In this document: one piece after another, positions 1 to 8,996 of the stretch
How positions within the stretch are numbered: the first letter of the stretch is position 1
Layout: each line of letters opens with the position of its first letter
Assembly: GCF_900230195.1 (NCBI RefSeq)
Contig: NZ_OCNE01000002.1
Location: 534,888-598,887, forward strand
Direction of reading: 5' to 3'
DNA length: 64,000 bases
Source: Streptomyces zhaozhouensis
GTDB taxonomy: Bacteria; Actinomycetota; Actinomycetes; Streptomycetales; Streptomycetaceae
Position numbers and translations under genes: made by a program
Notes under the pieces: model-generated
Databases searched by the model: none
Told to the model about the DNA's origin: nothing
The model's input: only the letters and a program-made list of their open reading frames with translations

Positions 1-190
1 CCCAGCCGCCGGCCGGCGAGGCCGCGCCGATCCGGCTGCGGGTGAGCAGCGCGCCGCCCCAGAAGAGGCCGGCGCAGCCGGCGAGCGCCAGCAGCACGCC
101 GAACGGGAACCAGCCGCCCTGCACCAGCGAGCCGGCGACTCCCGCGACGAAGCCCAGCACGCCGAGACCGGCGTGGGCGGCGATCCTCAC
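1..190 (-). CDS. small membrane protein, partial (DUF6113-like)
   Basis: Only the first 63 codons are in the window; the gene runs off the left edge. It starts with GTG at 190, which overlaps the mshB stop codon in a GTGA arrangement, so it is translationally coupled to mshB. The visible protein is two hydrophobic helices (about residues 8-24 and 27-48) separated by a short Gly/Trp turn, with a basic end. I recall Streptomyces mshB being followed by a small integral membrane protein of the DUF6113 type, and the length and topology fit; the family name is from memory and not checked. No function is known to me. Confidence 0.6.
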   Translation of the reverse strand, partial: MRIAAHAGLGVLGFVAGVAGSLVQGGWFPFGVLLALAGCAGLFWGGALLTRSRIGAASPAGGW

Positions 191-1056
191 GGCGCCTCCT
201 CGGCGGGGAGGCCGGCGAAGACGTCGTCCACCGCGCCCGGCGGCGGGGGCTGTCCGTGGCCGAGGGTGAAGTACTCGGTACGCCACAGCGGTTGGGCCAG
301 CCCGTTGGAGAGCGCGAAGGTCTCCCCCTCGACCTCGATCTGGGTGGCGTGGGCGGCCATCGCGGCGCGCTTGGCGGCGTACCCCGCCTCGCTGCCGCGG
401 ACGGCGAGCACCGCCTCGGCGTCCGGGACCACGCCCGGCAGGTCGGCGGCGGTGGCGACGGCGGGGAAACGGCCGGGGCCCTCGCGGCGCAGCCGGTCCA
501 GCCCGCGCTCCACCTCGCCGTGCGGGAGGCAGTGCCACAGCACGCGTTCCACCCGGTGGCGGGGGGCGGCCAGCTCGACGGCGCGCATGGCGACGCGGTG
601 GGCCTGGATGTGGTCGGGGTGGCCGTAGCCGCCCTCGGGGTCGTAGGTGAGCACCACCCGGGGTCGGGTCTCGACGATGATCTCGACGAGCGCCCCGGCG
701 GCCTCGTCCAGGTCGGCGCGGCAGAAGGCGTTCGGCCTGTCGTTGCTCGGCAGCCCGCTCATCCCGGAGTCGCGGTAGCGTCCCTCGCCGCCGAGCAGCC
801 GGTGGTCGGTGACGCCGAGGGCGGCGGCGGCCGAGGCCAGCTCCCGGGCGCGGTACGGGCCGAGCGCGTCGTCCCGGTCGGCGGCCAGGTGGCGCAGGGC
901 GGCGCCGATGACCTCGCCCTCCTCGCCCAGCGTGCAGGTGACCAGCGTGACCCTGGCCCCCGCCTCGACGCAGGCGGCCATGGTCACGCCGTTGGTGATC
1001 GATTCGTCGTCGGGGTGCGCGTGCACCAGCAGCACCCCGGGGCGGCCGGAACTCAT
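187..1056 (-). CDS. mshB: N-acetyl-GlcN-Ins deacetylase MshB (mycothiol biosynthesis)
   Basis: MshB is a cytoplasmic zinc enzyme of the PIG-L/LmbE family. It removes the acetyl group from N-acetylglucosaminyl-inositol to give GlcN-Ins, the second main step of mycothiol synthesis. The 289-residue protein opens with the family signature AHPDDE (His14, Asp16, Asp17); His14 and Asp17 are the expected zinc ligands and Asp16 the catalytic base. The third ligand region is GHPDH at residues 145-149. The stretch [14 protein letters not shown] near residue 37 is characteristic of actinobacterial MshB and separates it from the related amidase Mca, which is usually longer. The ATG at 1056 follows a G-rich stretch. 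The gene overlaps the next gene by 4 bp. Confidence 0.9.
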   Translation of the reverse strand: MSSGRPGVLLVHAHPDDESITNGVTMAACVEAGARVTLVTCTLGEEGEVIGAALRHLAADRDDALGPYRARELASAAAALGVTDHRLLGGEGRYRDSGMSGLPSNDRPNAFCRADLDEAAGALVEIIVETRPRVVLTYDPEGGYGHPDHIQAHRVAMRAVELAAPRHRVERVLWHCLPHGEVERGLDRLRREGPGRFPAVATAADLPGVVPDAEAVLAVRGSEAGYAAKRAAMAAHATQIEVEGETFALSNGLAQPLWRTEYFTLGHGQPPPPGAVDDVFAGLPAEEAP

Positions 1057-1092
1057 GGGGGCAGCCTACGTCGCCCCCCGGGCGGCCATCGC

Positions 1093-1143
1093 GGTCACGG
1101 TCAGAAGCCGGTCACGGTCAGAAGCCGGTCACGGTCAGAAGCT
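1093..1143. repeat. three-copy 17-bp tandem repeat over a stop codon
   Basis: The unit GGTCACGGTCAGAAGCC occurs three times head to tail (1093-1109, 1110-1126, 1127-1142, the last differing at its final base). The third copy contains the stop codon and last codons of the small membrane-protein gene that ends at 1135. The other two copies therefore repeat the end of that gene, with additional stop codons, in the gap toward mshB. Confidence 0.9.
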
Positions 1144-1416
1144 CAGGGAGTTGATCATCTCCCCGATGCTGTTGCTGAAGTTGTCGATGGTGGGGGCCAT
1201 GTTCGAACTGGCGAGATAGAAGCCGAGAAGCACGCAGACGATCGCGTGCAGGACCTTGAGCCCTGCCTTTCTGACCAGCAGAAAGACGATGATCAGCAAC
1301 AGCAGGGAAGCTGAGATGGTGAGGCCCACCAGGATCACCCTCCAGTGACTCGTGCCTTGTACAGACACGGTGGGAGGACCACCCGGCGAGGGGCCCGGCT
1401 TCCCGCCGTGCGCCAC
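1135..1416 (-). CDS. small membrane protein of unknown function
   Basis: The 93-residue reading has a Pro/Gly-rich N-terminus, a strongly hydrophobic segment at about residues 28-48, a short basic RKAGLK turn, and a second hydrophobic segment at about 53-68 ending in an SSNMAPTI motif. Small two-segment proteins of this pattern are common in Streptomyces, often near mobile or conjugative elements, but that link is a memory of general patterns only. The upstream GTG at 1416 has no convincing ribosome site; a GTG at 1368 would give a 77-residue protein and is a serious alternative. It lies 70 bp downstream of the first oligopeptide operon. Its 3' end is triplicated by the adjacent tandem repeat. 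Confidence 0.6.
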   Translation of the reverse strand: MAHGGKPGPSPGGPPTVSVQGTSHWRVILVGLTISASLLLLIIVFLLVRKAGLKVLHAIVCVLLGFYLASSNMAPTIDNFSNSIGEMINSLSF

Positions 1417-1468
1417 GGATCATAACGGCCCGTCAGAGCCGCACGGCGCGGTGCACGGGAGCAGACCA

Positions 1469-1482
1469 GGGGCGCACGCCCC
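1469..1482 (-). terminator. weak hairpin after first oligopeptide operon
   Basis: GGGGC-GCAC-GCCCC lies 5 bp beyond the stop codon of the last ATPase gene. The stem is only 5 bp and no T-run follows on the minus strand, so this may be chance in GC-rich DNA or a partial terminator allowing read-through into the small membrane gene. Confidence 0.25.
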
Positions 1483-1486
1483 CGGC

Positions 1487-2611
1487 TCATTCGAGCAGAA
1501 CGGTACCTGCCTCCGGAAAATGACAGGCGGTCATGTGCCCCTCCGCGTTGCCCTCGATGCGCACCAGCGGCGGCTCCTCGGTGGCGCAGCGGTCCTGCGC
1601 CTTCCAGCAGCGGGTGCGGAAGCGGCATCCGGAGGGCGGGTCGCTCGGCGAGGGGACGTCCCCCTCCAGGCGGATGCGCTCACGGCGCGCGGTTCGCTCC
1701 TTCGGGGCGTCCGCGCCGGCCTCCGGGTCCTCGGCCTCGGCCAGCTCCAGCTCGGCCTCGGGGACGGCGGACAGCAGCGCGTGGGTGTAGGGGTGGCGCG
1801 GCCGCTCGTAGATCGCCCGGCGGTCGCCGACCTCGACGATCTTGCCTAGGTACATCACCGCGATCCGCTGCGAGAAGTGCCGCACCACGGCGAGGTCGTG
1901 GGCGATGAAGAGGAACGCGATGCCGTGCTCCCGCTGCACCCGGCGGAGCAGGTTGATCACCTGCGCCTGGATGGAGACGTCGAGGGCCGAGACCGGCTCG
2001 TCGGCGATGATCAGCCGGGGTTCGAGTGCCAGCGCCCTGGCGACGCCTATGCGTTGGCGCTGGCCGCCGGAGAACTCGTGCGGGAAGCGGTTGTAGTGCT
2101 CCGGGTTGAGGCCGACGGTGTCCATCAGCTCGCGGACCCTGGCCTCCCGGCCGCCGGGCGGGTTGACGCGGTTGATCTCCAGGGGGGCGCCCACGATGCT
2201 GCCCACGGTCTGACGCGGGTTGAGCGAGGAGTAGGGGTCCTGGAAGATCATCTGGATCTCGGACCTGATGGGCGCCAGCTCCTTGCGGCCGGCGTGGCTG
2301 ATGTCCTGGTCGCGGTAGGTGATGGTGCCGGCCGTCGGCTCCAGCAGCCGGGCCAGCAGCCGCCCGGTGGTGGACTTGCCGCAGCCCGACTCGCCCACCA
2401 GGCCGAAGCTCTCGCCCTCGCGGACGACGAGGTCGAGCCCGTCCACCGCCTTGACCGCGCCGACCGTCCGCTTGAACGGGAAGCCGCCCTTGATCGGGAA
2501 GTACTTGGTCAGCCCCTCCGCGGTCATCAGCGCGGGCGGGGTCTCCCCGGCCGCCCCGGTCCCCTCCTCCGGCCCGGCCGGCCCCTCGTGTGCTGTGCTG
2601 GCAGTGGTCAT
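1487..2611 (-). CDS. oligopeptide ABC transporter ATPase, OppF/DppF type (operon A; BldKE-like)
   Basis: The 374-residue protein is one of the two cytoplasmic ATPases that drive peptide uptake. After a 28-residue acidic/Ala-rich extension it has Walker [10 protein letters not shown] (about residue 73), the Q-loop region QMIFQDPYSSLNPRQ, the signature LSGGQ-equivalent [15 protein letters not shown], Walker [13 protein letters not shown] and the switch His in IAHDLAVV. The C-terminal oligopeptide/dipeptide module carries CRFRTRCW plus two further cysteines, typical of OppF/DppF. The ATG at 2611 is preceded by AAGGACAGCAGG. It is the last gene of operon A, 70 bp after the partner ATPase. An arginine/acid-rich insert lies between the ATPase core and the Cys module (about residues 290-320). 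Confidence 0.88.
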   Translation of the reverse strand: MTTASTAHEGPAGPEEGTGAAGETPPALMTAEGLTKYFPIKGGFPFKRTVGAVKAVDGLDLVVREGESFGLVGESGCGKSTTGRLLARLLEPTAGTITYRDQDISHAGRKELAPIRSEIQMIFQDPYSSLNPRQTVGSIVGAPLEINRVNPPGGREARVRELMDTVGLNPEHYNRFPHEFSGGQRQRIGVARALALEPRLIIADEPVSALDVSIQAQVINLLRRVQREHGIAFLFIAHDLAVVRHFSQRIAVMYLGKIVEVGDRRAIYERPRHPYTHALLSAVPEAELELAEAEDPEAGADAPKERTARRERIRLEGDVPSPSDPPSGCRFRTRCWKAQDRCATEEPPLVRIEGNAEGHMTACHFPEAGTVLLE

Positions 2612-2681
2612 CCTGCTGTCCTTACCTCACGTGTCTCACGGGCGTCACGGTGCCGCGTCGCGTCCCGGCGGGACCCGCGCG

Positions 2682-3707
2682 CTACGCGAGCCGGGGCCTG
2701 ATCCGCTCGCCGTAGAACGTCCGCTGCTGCTCCTCGGTGAGGTGGCAGGCGGCGCCGCGCCCCTCGGGCAGCGCCGGCCGTTCCGCGGCGCAGCGTCCGT
2801 CGCCGACCTCGTCGACGAAGGCGCAGCGCGGCGCGAACGGGCAGCCGGGCGGCGGGGTGAGCAGGCTGGGCGGGGAGCCGGCGATGGGCACCAGCTCCTT
2901 GTCGACGTCGGCGGTCAGCCGGGGCATGGAGGTCAACAGCCCCCAGGTGTAGGGGTGTCGGGGCGCGGCCAGCACCTCGCGCACGGTGCCGCGCTCCACG
3001 GCCCGACCGCCGTACATCACCAGCACGTCGTCGGCGACGCCGGCGATCACCCCCAGGTCGTGGGTGATCATGATGATCGCCGAGCCGAACTCCTCCTGGA
3101 GCTCCATCAGCAGGTCCAGGATCTGGGCCTGCACGGTGACGTCGAGCGCGGTGGTCGGCTCGTCGGCGATCAGCAGGTCGGGGTCGCAGACCAGGGCCAT
3201 GGCGATCATGACCCGCTGCCGCATCCCGCCGGAGAACTGGTGGGGGTAGTCGTCCACGCGTCGCGCCGGGTTCGGGATGCCGACCTTGGCCAGCATCTCG
3301 ATCGCCCGCTCCCGCGCCGCGCGGCGGGAGGCGCCGCGGTGCTTGCGGTAGGGCTCGGCGATCTGCCGGCCCACGGTGTAGTAGGGGGAGAGCGCGGTGA
3401 GCGGGTCCTGGAAGACCATGGCGGCGGTGTTGCCGCGCAGCCGTTCCAGGACGCGCTCGGGCGCCCCGGTCAACTCGGCGCCGTCCAGGGTGATCCGGCC
3501 GGAGACGGCGGCCGTCTCGCGGCTGTGCAGGCCGAGGATGGCCTGGGTGGCGACGGACTTGCCCGACCCCGACTCCCCGACGATGCCCAGGGTCCGGCCG
3601 CGGGCCACCTCGAAGGAGAGGCCGTCGACGGCCTTGACGGTGCCGTCCTCGGTGGAGAAGTGGACCCGCAGATCGTCCACGGTCAGGAAGGGGCTGTTGG
3701 TGGTCAT
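2682..3707 (-). CDS. oligopeptide ABC transporter ATPase, OppD/DppD type (operon A; BldKD-like)
   Basis: This 341-residue ATPase pairs with the OppF-type protein to power the importer. Walker A is GESGSGKSV, the signature is [15 protein letters not shown], and Walker B is [12 protein letters not shown] followed by ITHDLGV with the switch histidine. The C-terminal peptide-transporter module has the CPFAPRC pair followed by two more cysteines. The signature FSGGMRQR, as against FSGGQRQR, is what separates D-type from F-type subunits here. The start ATG at 3707 follows AGGAGCG, and the gene begins 15 bp after the permease stop, so they are co-transcribed. Confidence 0.88.
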   Translation of the reverse strand: MTTNSPFLTVDDLRVHFSTEDGTVKAVDGLSFEVARGRTLGIVGESGSGKSVATQAILGLHSRETAAVSGRITLDGAELTGAPERVLERLRGNTAAMVFQDPLTALSPYYTVGRQIAEPYRKHRGASRRAARERAIEMLAKVGIPNPARRVDDYPHQFSGGMRQRVMIAMALVCDPDLLIADEPTTALDVTVQAQILDLLMELQEEFGSAIIMITHDLGVIAGVADDVLVMYGGRAVERGTVREVLAAPRHPYTWGLLTSMPRLTADVDKELVPIAGSPPSLLTPPPGCPFAPRCAFVDEVGDGRCAAERPALPEGRGAACHLTEEQQRTFYGERIRPRLA

Positions 3708-3722
3708 GAGTGGTCAGCGCTC

Positions 3723-4700
3723 CTAGGCAAGCCGCACCCGCGGGTCGATCAAGGCGTAACAGGCGTCCACGAGGATGTTGAACAGCACGATCATCGTCGC
3801 GGCGAAGAGCATCACGCCCATGAGCATCGGCAGGTTGGACTTGGTGACCGAGTCCACGGCGAGCCGTCCCAGGCCCGGCAGGTTGAAGGTGAACTCGGTG
3901 ATCATCGCCCCGCCGAAGAGCGAGCCGAGGTCGATGCCGAAGATGGTGACGATCGGGATCAGCGAGCCGCGCCAGGCGTAGCGGAAGAAGACGGTCGACC
4001 GCGACATGCCCTTGGCCTTCGCGGTGCGCACGTGGTCCTCGCGCAGCTGCTCGATCAGCGTGGCCCTGGACATCCTGGTGTAGTTGGCCGTGAAGATGGT
4101 CGCCAGCACCAGCCAGGGCAGCAGCAGCCCGCCGAACCAGGCCGTCGGGTCCTCGGTGAACGGCTCGTACTTCGGCTGGCTGAAGACCTGGTTGTTGTGG
4201 ACCAGCAGCGCCAGGGCGAGCGGGCCGAGGAAGTAGATCTGCATCGAGCCGAGCACCAGCGAGGCGGAGCTGAGCGACTTGTCCAGCAGCGTGCCGCGCC
4301 GCCAGGCGGCGAGCATCCCCATCGCGAGGCCGACCACCAGGAAGACCACCGCGCCGCCGACGGCGAGCGAGAGGGTGGTGGGCAGCCGGTCCAGGATGGT
4401 CTCCAGCACCGGGCGGTTGTCGGTGAACGAGTAGCCCAGGCACGGCGCGGGGCAGTGGCCGATCGGGTAGTCACGGCCGGTGAAGATGCCGACCATGTAC
4501 TCCCAGTACTGCACCGGCACCGGCTTGTCGATGCCCAGGTTCGCCTCGACGATGGCCAGCTGGTCGGGCGTGCAGGTCTTGCCGCAGGCCAGCAGGGCCG
4601 GGTTGCGCGGGATCGCGTAGAAGAGAAAGAACGTGACCGCGCTGATGATCAGCAGGATGACGATCGCGCCCAGCGATCGCCGCAGCAGGAATCGGAGCAT
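3723..4700 (-). CDS. peptide ABC transporter permease, OppB/DppB type (operon A; BldKC-like)
   Basis: This 325-residue inner-membrane subunit forms half of the translocation pore. It has an N-terminal helix (residues 10-30), a long extracytoplasmic stretch, then five helices. The EAA-type coupling sequence lies around LREDHVRTAKAKGMS, and the end NILVDACYALIDPRVRLA is typical of DppB-type permeases. The external loop contains four cysteines in two CX3C pairs (Cys39/Cys43 and Cys83/Cys87), which the two paralogous DppB-type permeases in this window lack. It follows the binding-protein gene by 82 bp and precedes the D-type ATPase by 15 bp. Confidence 0.87.
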   Translation of the reverse strand: MLRFLLRRSLGAIVILLIISAVTFFLFYAIPRNPALLACGKTCTPDQLAIVEANLGIDKPVPVQYWEYMVGIFTGRDYPIGHCPAPCLGYSFTDNRPVLETILDRLPTTLSLAVGGAVVFLVVGLAMGMLAAWRRGTLLDKSLSSASLVLGSMQIYFLGPLALALLVHNNQVFSQPKYEPFTEDPTAWFGGLLLPWLVLATIFTANYTRMSRATLIEQLREDHVRTAKAKGMSRSTVFFRYAWRGSLIPIVTIFGIDLGSLFGGAMITEFTFNLPGLGRLAVDSVTKSNLPMLMGVMLFAATMIVLFNILVDACYALIDPRVRLA

Positions 4701-4782
4701 CGGGTAGCAGCCCTTTGGGTTCGGTCGGCCGGGGTCCGGAGGGGGCGCCCGCGCGCGGCGGACGCCCCCGTCCTGACGACCG

Positions 4783-6603
4783 TCAGCCCTCGTCCTGGAT
4801 GACGTAGATCCGATGCATGTCCACGGTTCCGAGGTCGTCGTTGAAGTCGGCGCCGCCGATCAACGAACCATGCAGGACGTTCATCTTGTAGTAGTAGAGC
4901 GGGACCTGGGTCAGCACGTCCTCGACGATGTACTCGTTCAGCCCGAACCACTCGGTCGCGGCCTCGGCCGGGTCGGTGATCTGCCGGATCCGGTCGATCT
5001 CCGAGTTGATCCGCTCGTCGTCGACGTGGCTGTAGTTGTTGGCCCCGTCCTGGATCTGCCGGCCGTCGAACTGCGGCGGGATCACCGTGGCGCTGGAGAG
5101 CCAGTCGTGGCCCCAGTTGCTGCGGTAGATGTCGTAGCCGTTGTCGACGACCCCGATGGTGTCGTAGTAGGAGGTCTGCGGCACCTCGCTGCGGTTGACC
5201 ACGAAGCCGGCCTGCTCCAGCGCGTCCTCGACGGCCACGGCGGCCCGCGCGTCCTCGGTGGCGGTGTGGTGGACGTAGTTCAGCTCGTAGCCGACCGCGT
5301 CCGCCTCCTCCAGCAGCTCCCTGGCGCGCTCGGGGTCGCCCTGTGGGTTGGCCAGCTTGCCGTAGGGGTCGTAGCCCTCCTCGTAGCCCGGCAGCAGCGG
5401 ACTGATCAGGCCGCCGGCGTACTCGCCGCCGAACGCGCCGCCGTAGGCGTTGAGCACGCCGTTGAGCGGCAGCGCGTGGGCGATGGCCTGGCGCACCTTG
5501 AGGTCGGTGACCCGCTCGGCGTTGATCGCCATGGTGGCGACGAACGGCTGGTAGCCCTGGACCAGCCGCTCCTGGTACTCGGCGTTGGACGACACCTCGG
5601 GCGCGTTGCCCGGGTCCACGCCGTTGTTGAACGTGATGGCCTGGCGGTCGTCGCCGTTGTCCGCCATCAGCCGCTGGGTGGAGTCGTCCGTGGTGTGCCC
5701 GAAGGTGATCTCGAACCGGTCCGGGTAGGCGTTGCGCGCCGGGTCGGTGGCCGGGTCCCAGTGCTCGTTGCGCACCAGGGTCATCGAACGGTCGGGGCGG
5801 AACTCCTCGATCACGTACGGGCCGGTGGCCAGCGGCTCCTGGTCGTACGCCTCGCGGGTGTCGCCCTCCTCGGAGACCAGCCCGTAGCCGACCATCGCCA
5901 GCGCGTAGGGCAGGTCGGCCTGCGGCTCCTCGAAGTGGAAGACGACCGTCCTGTCGTCCGGCGTCTCCAGCACGCTGTCCGGCAGGTGGTCGCCCTCGTA
6001 GGGCCCCTCGGGCAGCAGCTCGCGGTACTCGGCGCCGCCCGTGTTGGCCAGCCACTGCTGGAGGAACGTCGGCCCGTAGGTGAGGAACGGCGCGAAGGTG
6101 CGCTCGACGCTGTGCCGCACGTCCGCCGAGGTGATCGGCGAGCCGTCGCTGAAGTAGATGTCGTCCTTCAGCGTGTACGTCCAGGTGCGGCCGTCGTCGG
6201 ACGGGGTGCCCGAGTCGGTCGCCAGGTCGCCGACGACCGAGTACTCGCCCTCGTTGTCCATGCGCACGGCGGTCAGGCCGCGGTGCATCAGCTTGGCTAT
6301 GTTCGACTCGGCCGCGGAGTAGATCTGCGCCGGGTCGAGATGGGCGGGCGAGGTCTCCTGGAGCACGTAGACCGTGCCGCCCGGGGTGGCGTCCGGCACC
6401 TCCTCGGCCGGCCCGGTGGACGCCTCGGCGTCCGCGAAGGTCACCGCCTCCAGCGTCTCGGCGCCCTCCGTCCCGCCACCGCCCGAGCCCTCGCCCTCGG
6501 GGCCGCCGCCGCCACCGCTGCTGCAGGCGCTGAGCAGCAGCGCCCCGGTCAGCGCGACGGCCGCCCCCGTCAGGCGCGCTCGCCGCTGTGGTCGTTCGCT
6601 CAT
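4783..6603 (-). CDS. oligopeptide-binding lipoprotein, SBP family 5 (operon A; BldKB-like)
   Basis: This 606-residue extracytoplasmic receptor captures peptides for the operon A importer. The signal peptide ends in the lipobox LLSAC with Cys27 as the lipid anchor, followed by a Gly/Ser/Glu linker. The body matches family 5 binding proteins: an early LDPAQIYSAAESNIAKLMHRGL segment, TYTLKDDIYFSDGSPITSADV, and a typical ending with IPLYYYK-like residues. It is longer than the two paralogues here (545 and 540 residues) and close to the ~600 residues I recall for BldKB. The gene order permease, SBP, permease, ATPase, ATPase is also the bldK order. The bldK identity is inference and needs a reciprocal search. 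Confidence 0.85.
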   Translation of the reverse strand: MSERPQRRARLTGAAVALTGALLLSACSSGGGGGPEGEGSGGGGTEGAETLEAVTFADAEASTGPAEEVPDATPGGTVYVLQETSPAHLDPAQIYSAAESNIAKLMHRGLTAVRMDNEGEYSVVGDLATDSGTPSDDGRTWTYTLKDDIYFSDGSPITSADVRHSVERTFAPFLTYGPTFLQQWLANTGGAEYRELLPEGPYEGDHLPDSVLETPDDRTVVFHFEEPQADLPYALAMVGYGLVSEEGDTREAYDQEPLATGPYVIEEFRPDRSMTLVRNEHWDPATDPARNAYPDRFEITFGHTTDDSTQRLMADNGDDRQAITFNNGVDPGNAPEVSSNAEYQERLVQGYQPFVATMAINAERVTDLKVRQAIAHALPLNGVLNAYGGAFGGEYAGGLISPLLPGYEEGYDPYGKLANPQGDPERARELLEEADAVGYELNYVHHTATEDARAAVAVEDALEQAGFVVNRSEVPQTSYYDTIGVVDNGYDIYRSNWGHDWLSSATVIPPQFDGRQIQDGANNYSHVDDERINSEIDRIRQITDPAEAATEWFGLNEYIVEDVLTQVPLYYYKMNVLHGSLIGGADFNDDLGTVDMHRIYVIQDEG

Positions 6604-6627
6604 TGGTGCACCTGCCCGTTCGTAGTG

Positions 6628-7596
6628 TCAGCGGTTGGTCTTGGGGTCGAACGCGTCGCGCACCGAGTCCCCCAGCAGGTTGAAGGCGACCACGAAGACC
6701 ACCATCGCCACGCCGGGGAAGAACATGTAGGTGAGGTCGGCGCGGTAGACCTCGGCGCCGATCGCGAACATCCGCCCCCAGTCGGGGGTCGGTTCCACCA
6801 GCCCGACGCCGAGGAAGGACAGCGCGGCGGCCGTGGTCACGAAGTTGGGCAACATGTAGGTGGCCTGCACCAGCATCGGCGAGACCACGTTGGGCAGCAG
6901 CTCCTTGCGGATGATCCGCCAGGGCGAGGCGCCGCTCACCTTGGCCGCCTCGACGAACTCCCGTTCGCGCAGCGCCAGCGTGGCGCCGCGCAGGATGCGT
7001 CCGAGGGTCATCCAGCCGAGCACCCAGAGCACCACGATGATGGAGACCACCCGCACATAGGTCGGTGTCTCCTCGCGTGGGTCGACGAACAGGGTCGCCA
7101 CGATGGGCAGGAACGCCACGAAGAACAGCTGGTTGGGGAAGGCCATCAGCAGGTCGATGAACCGGCTGATCAGGAAGTCCGCCTTGCCGCCGAGGTAGCC
7201 GGCGGTGATGCCGAGGACGATCGCGGTCAACGTGGCGAGCACCGTGACGGCCAGCGCGATGAACAGCGAGGTGCGGATGCCGTAGACCAGCTGCGTGAGG
7301 ACGTCGCGGCCCATGAAGGGTTCGAGCCCGAACCAGAACTCGCCGTCGATCCCGCCGTTGGGCTTGACCGGATAGCCGAACTCGTTGAGCAGCCCCGGCT
7401 CGATCTGGCCGTAGCGGGTTTGCGGGTCCTTTCCGTACAGCCAGGAGATCACCGGCGCGAGCAGTCCGACGGCGAAGAAGAAGAGCACGACGCAGCCGGA
7501 CACGACGCCCACCCGGTCACGACGGAAACGGCGCCACATCAGCTGCCCAGGGGAACGGCCCACCAGTTCGGCGGCGACCTGGGTATCGCTGGACAT
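6628..7596 (-). CDS. peptide ABC transporter permease, OppC/DppC type (operon A; BldKA-like)
   Basis: This 322-residue permease is the first gene of operon A, ahead of the binding protein, an unusual position shared with bldK. Helices are visible at about residues 40-60, 100-120, 140-165, 220-240 and 285-305. The coupling segment reads LREREFVEAAKVSGASPWRII, and the end is the DppC-type FNLLGDSVRDAFDPKTNR. I chose the ATG at 7596 because GGGGGG lies 7 bp before it; a longer in-frame reading to 7692 has a Cys/His-rich extension with no match to the family. There is a short gap to the binding-protein gene. Confidence 0.87.
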   Translation of the reverse strand: MSSDTQVAAELVGRSPGQLMWRRFRRDRVGVVSGCVVLFFFAVGLLAPVISWLYGKDPQTRYGQIEPGLLNEFGYPVKPNGGIDGEFWFGLEPFMGRDVLTQLVYGIRTSLFIALAVTVLATLTAIVLGITAGYLGGKADFLISRFIDLLMAFPNQLFFVAFLPIVATLFVDPREETPTYVRVVSIIVVLWVLGWMTLGRILRGATLALREREFVEAAKVSGASPWRIIRKELLPNVVSPMLVQATYMLPNFVTTAAALSFLGVGLVEPTPDWGRMFAIGAEVYRADLTYMFFPGVAMVVFVVAFNLLGDSVRDAFDPKTNR

Positions 7597-7644
7597 CAGA
7601 TGGCCCCCCGATGGCGCTCTCGCGTGCGATGCGTGTAGATCGCG

Positions 7645-7674
7645 ACTTTGGCAAGGGCGCGAGTTACCCGTCAA
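7645..7674 (-). promoter_or_regulatory. candidate promoter of operon A
   Basis: On the minus strand TTGACG (7669-7674) and CAAAGT (7645-7650) are separated by 18 bp, about 50 bp before the ATG at 7596. The -35 is good and the -10 poor. The 362-bp gap 7597-7958 otherwise holds an AT-richer stretch (about 7670-7760) upstream of this site and the terminator of operon B; I see no gene in it. Confidence 0.35.
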
Positions 7675-7892
7675 GGGATAACAGAGGTACACACCTTTGA
7701 AAGGCGATTAGTAAGCGAAGTGCCGAAGAACTGACACCGCTTCGCGCTTGACGTGATCTCGGGGGACCAGAAATGTACGGACAAGGGGGGCGCGCCCTGG
7801 AGGGTTCCCGTTAACAAGGCGGCAACGCCCCCGACCCTACAGGGATATCCGCGCCTCCCAGACTGAGGCGGTACGGCCGTGCGGGTGCCGTG

Positions 7893-7928
7893 ACCGGGGC
7901 GGCGCGGCCTGCGCCACGCCGCCCCGGT
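7893..7928 (-). terminator. hairpin terminator after operon B
   Basis: A perfect 12-bp stem, ACCGGGGCGGCG with CGCCGCCCCGGT, encloses a 12-base loop that can itself form a 3-bp stem. It lies about 30 bp past the stop codon of the operon B OppF-type gene. No T-run follows, as is usual for Streptomyces terminators. Confidence 0.6.
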
Positions 7929-7958
7929 TCCCGCTCGCGGCGCCGGAGGAGGACCGGC

Positions 7959-8996
7959 CTAACCGGCCGTCACCTCCGGCTTCTGCCCGGCGAAGTGGCA
8001 GGCCGACGGATGGGCGACCGGCAGCCCCGCCTCCCGCAGATGGCCGGGAACGACCAACTCCGGGTCGACCTCGGCACACAGCGGCTGAGCCTTCCAGCAA
8101 CGGGTCCGAAAATGGCACCCGGAGGGGGGATTGGCCGGGGAAGGCACATCTCCGGCCAGAATGATGCGTTCCCTTCGTTCGCTGGCGACCGGATCGGGCA
8201 CCGGAACCGCGGAGAGCAGCGCCTGCGTGTAGGGATGCGTCGGATACCGGTAGATTTCCTCCTCGGTTCCGATCTCCACCACACGCCCCAGATACATCAC
8301 GCCCACACGGTCGGAGATATGGCGAACAATCGAGAGATCGTGTGCGATGAACATGTAGGAGAGGTTGAACTCGTTCTGGAGCCTTTCCATCAGGTTGATC
8401 ACCTGCGCCTGCACCGAGACGTCCAGTGCGGAGACCGGCTCGTCGGCCACGATGATCTCCGGGTTGAGCGCCAGCCCGCGCGCGATGCCGATGCGCTGCC
8501 GCTGACCGCCGGAGAACTGGTGCGGATAGCGGTTGATGTACTCGGGGTTGAGCCCCACCACGTCCAGCAGCTCCCGCACCCGCTTCCTGCGCTCCCCCTT
8601 CGGCGCCACCTCGGGATGGATCAGAAACGGCTCCCCGATGATGTCGCCCACGGTCATCCGGGGGTTGAGCGAGGTGTACGGGTCCTGGAAGACCATCTGG
8701 ATGTTCCGCCGCACCGCGCGCAGCGCCCGCCCGGAGAGCTTCGAGATGTCCTCGCCCTTGTACATGATGGCGCCCGAGGTCGGCCGCTCCAGGTTCATCA
8801 GCAGCTTGGCCACCGTCGACTTGCCGCAGCCCGACTCCCCCACGACGCCGAGCGTCTCCCCGGGGTACAGGCGCAGGCTGACCCCGTCCACGGCCTTGAC
8901 CGCGCCGATCTGCCGCCGGAAGAGGATGCCCTGGGTCAACGGGAAGTGCTTGACCAGGTCGCGCACTTCGAGGATGGGCTCACGCGGGTCACTCAC
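7959..8996 (-). CDS. oligopeptide ABC transporter ATPase, OppF/DppF type (operon B)
   Basis: This 345-residue cytoplasmic ATPase has Walker [11 protein letters not shown]-loop [15 protein letters not shown], signature [15 protein letters not shown], Walker [13 protein letters not shown], and switch histidine in FIAHDLSIV. The C-terminal module has CHFRTRCW and two later cysteines. Its ATG at 8996 overlaps the stop of the D-type gene by 8 bp, and the operon C copy has an overlap of the same length at the same position. It is closely similar along its length to the operon C protein ending at 14943, so the two arose by duplication. It is the last gene of its operon and is followed by a strong hairpin. 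Confidence 0.9.
   Translation of the reverse strand: MSDPREPILEVRDLVKHFPLTQGILFRRQIGAVKAVDGVSLRLYPGETLGVVGESGCGKSTVAKLLMNLERPTSGAIMYKGEDISKLSGRALRAVRRNIQMVFQDPYTSLNPRMTVGDIIGEPFLIHPEVAPKGERRKRVRELLDVVGLNPEYINRYPHQFSGGQRQRIGIARGLALNPEIIVADEPVSALDVSVQAQVINLMERLQNEFNLSYMFIAHDLSIVRHISDRVGVMYLGRVVEIGTEEEIYRYPTHPYTQALLSAVPVPDPVASERRERIILAGDVPSPANPPSGCHFRTRCWKAQPLCAEVDPELVVPGHLREAGLPVAHPSACHFAGQKPEVTAG

Noticed and set aside
2319..4802. 827-residue plus-strand open frame
   Set aside because: It lies antisense to three transporter genes with clear family motifs; composition is Arg/Gly/His-rich as expected for an antisense frame in high-GC DNA, and it has no known motif.
4813..7638. 941-residue plus-strand open frame
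   Set aside because: Antisense to the operon A receptor and permease genes, with Val/Arg/Gly-rich shadow composition and no domain.
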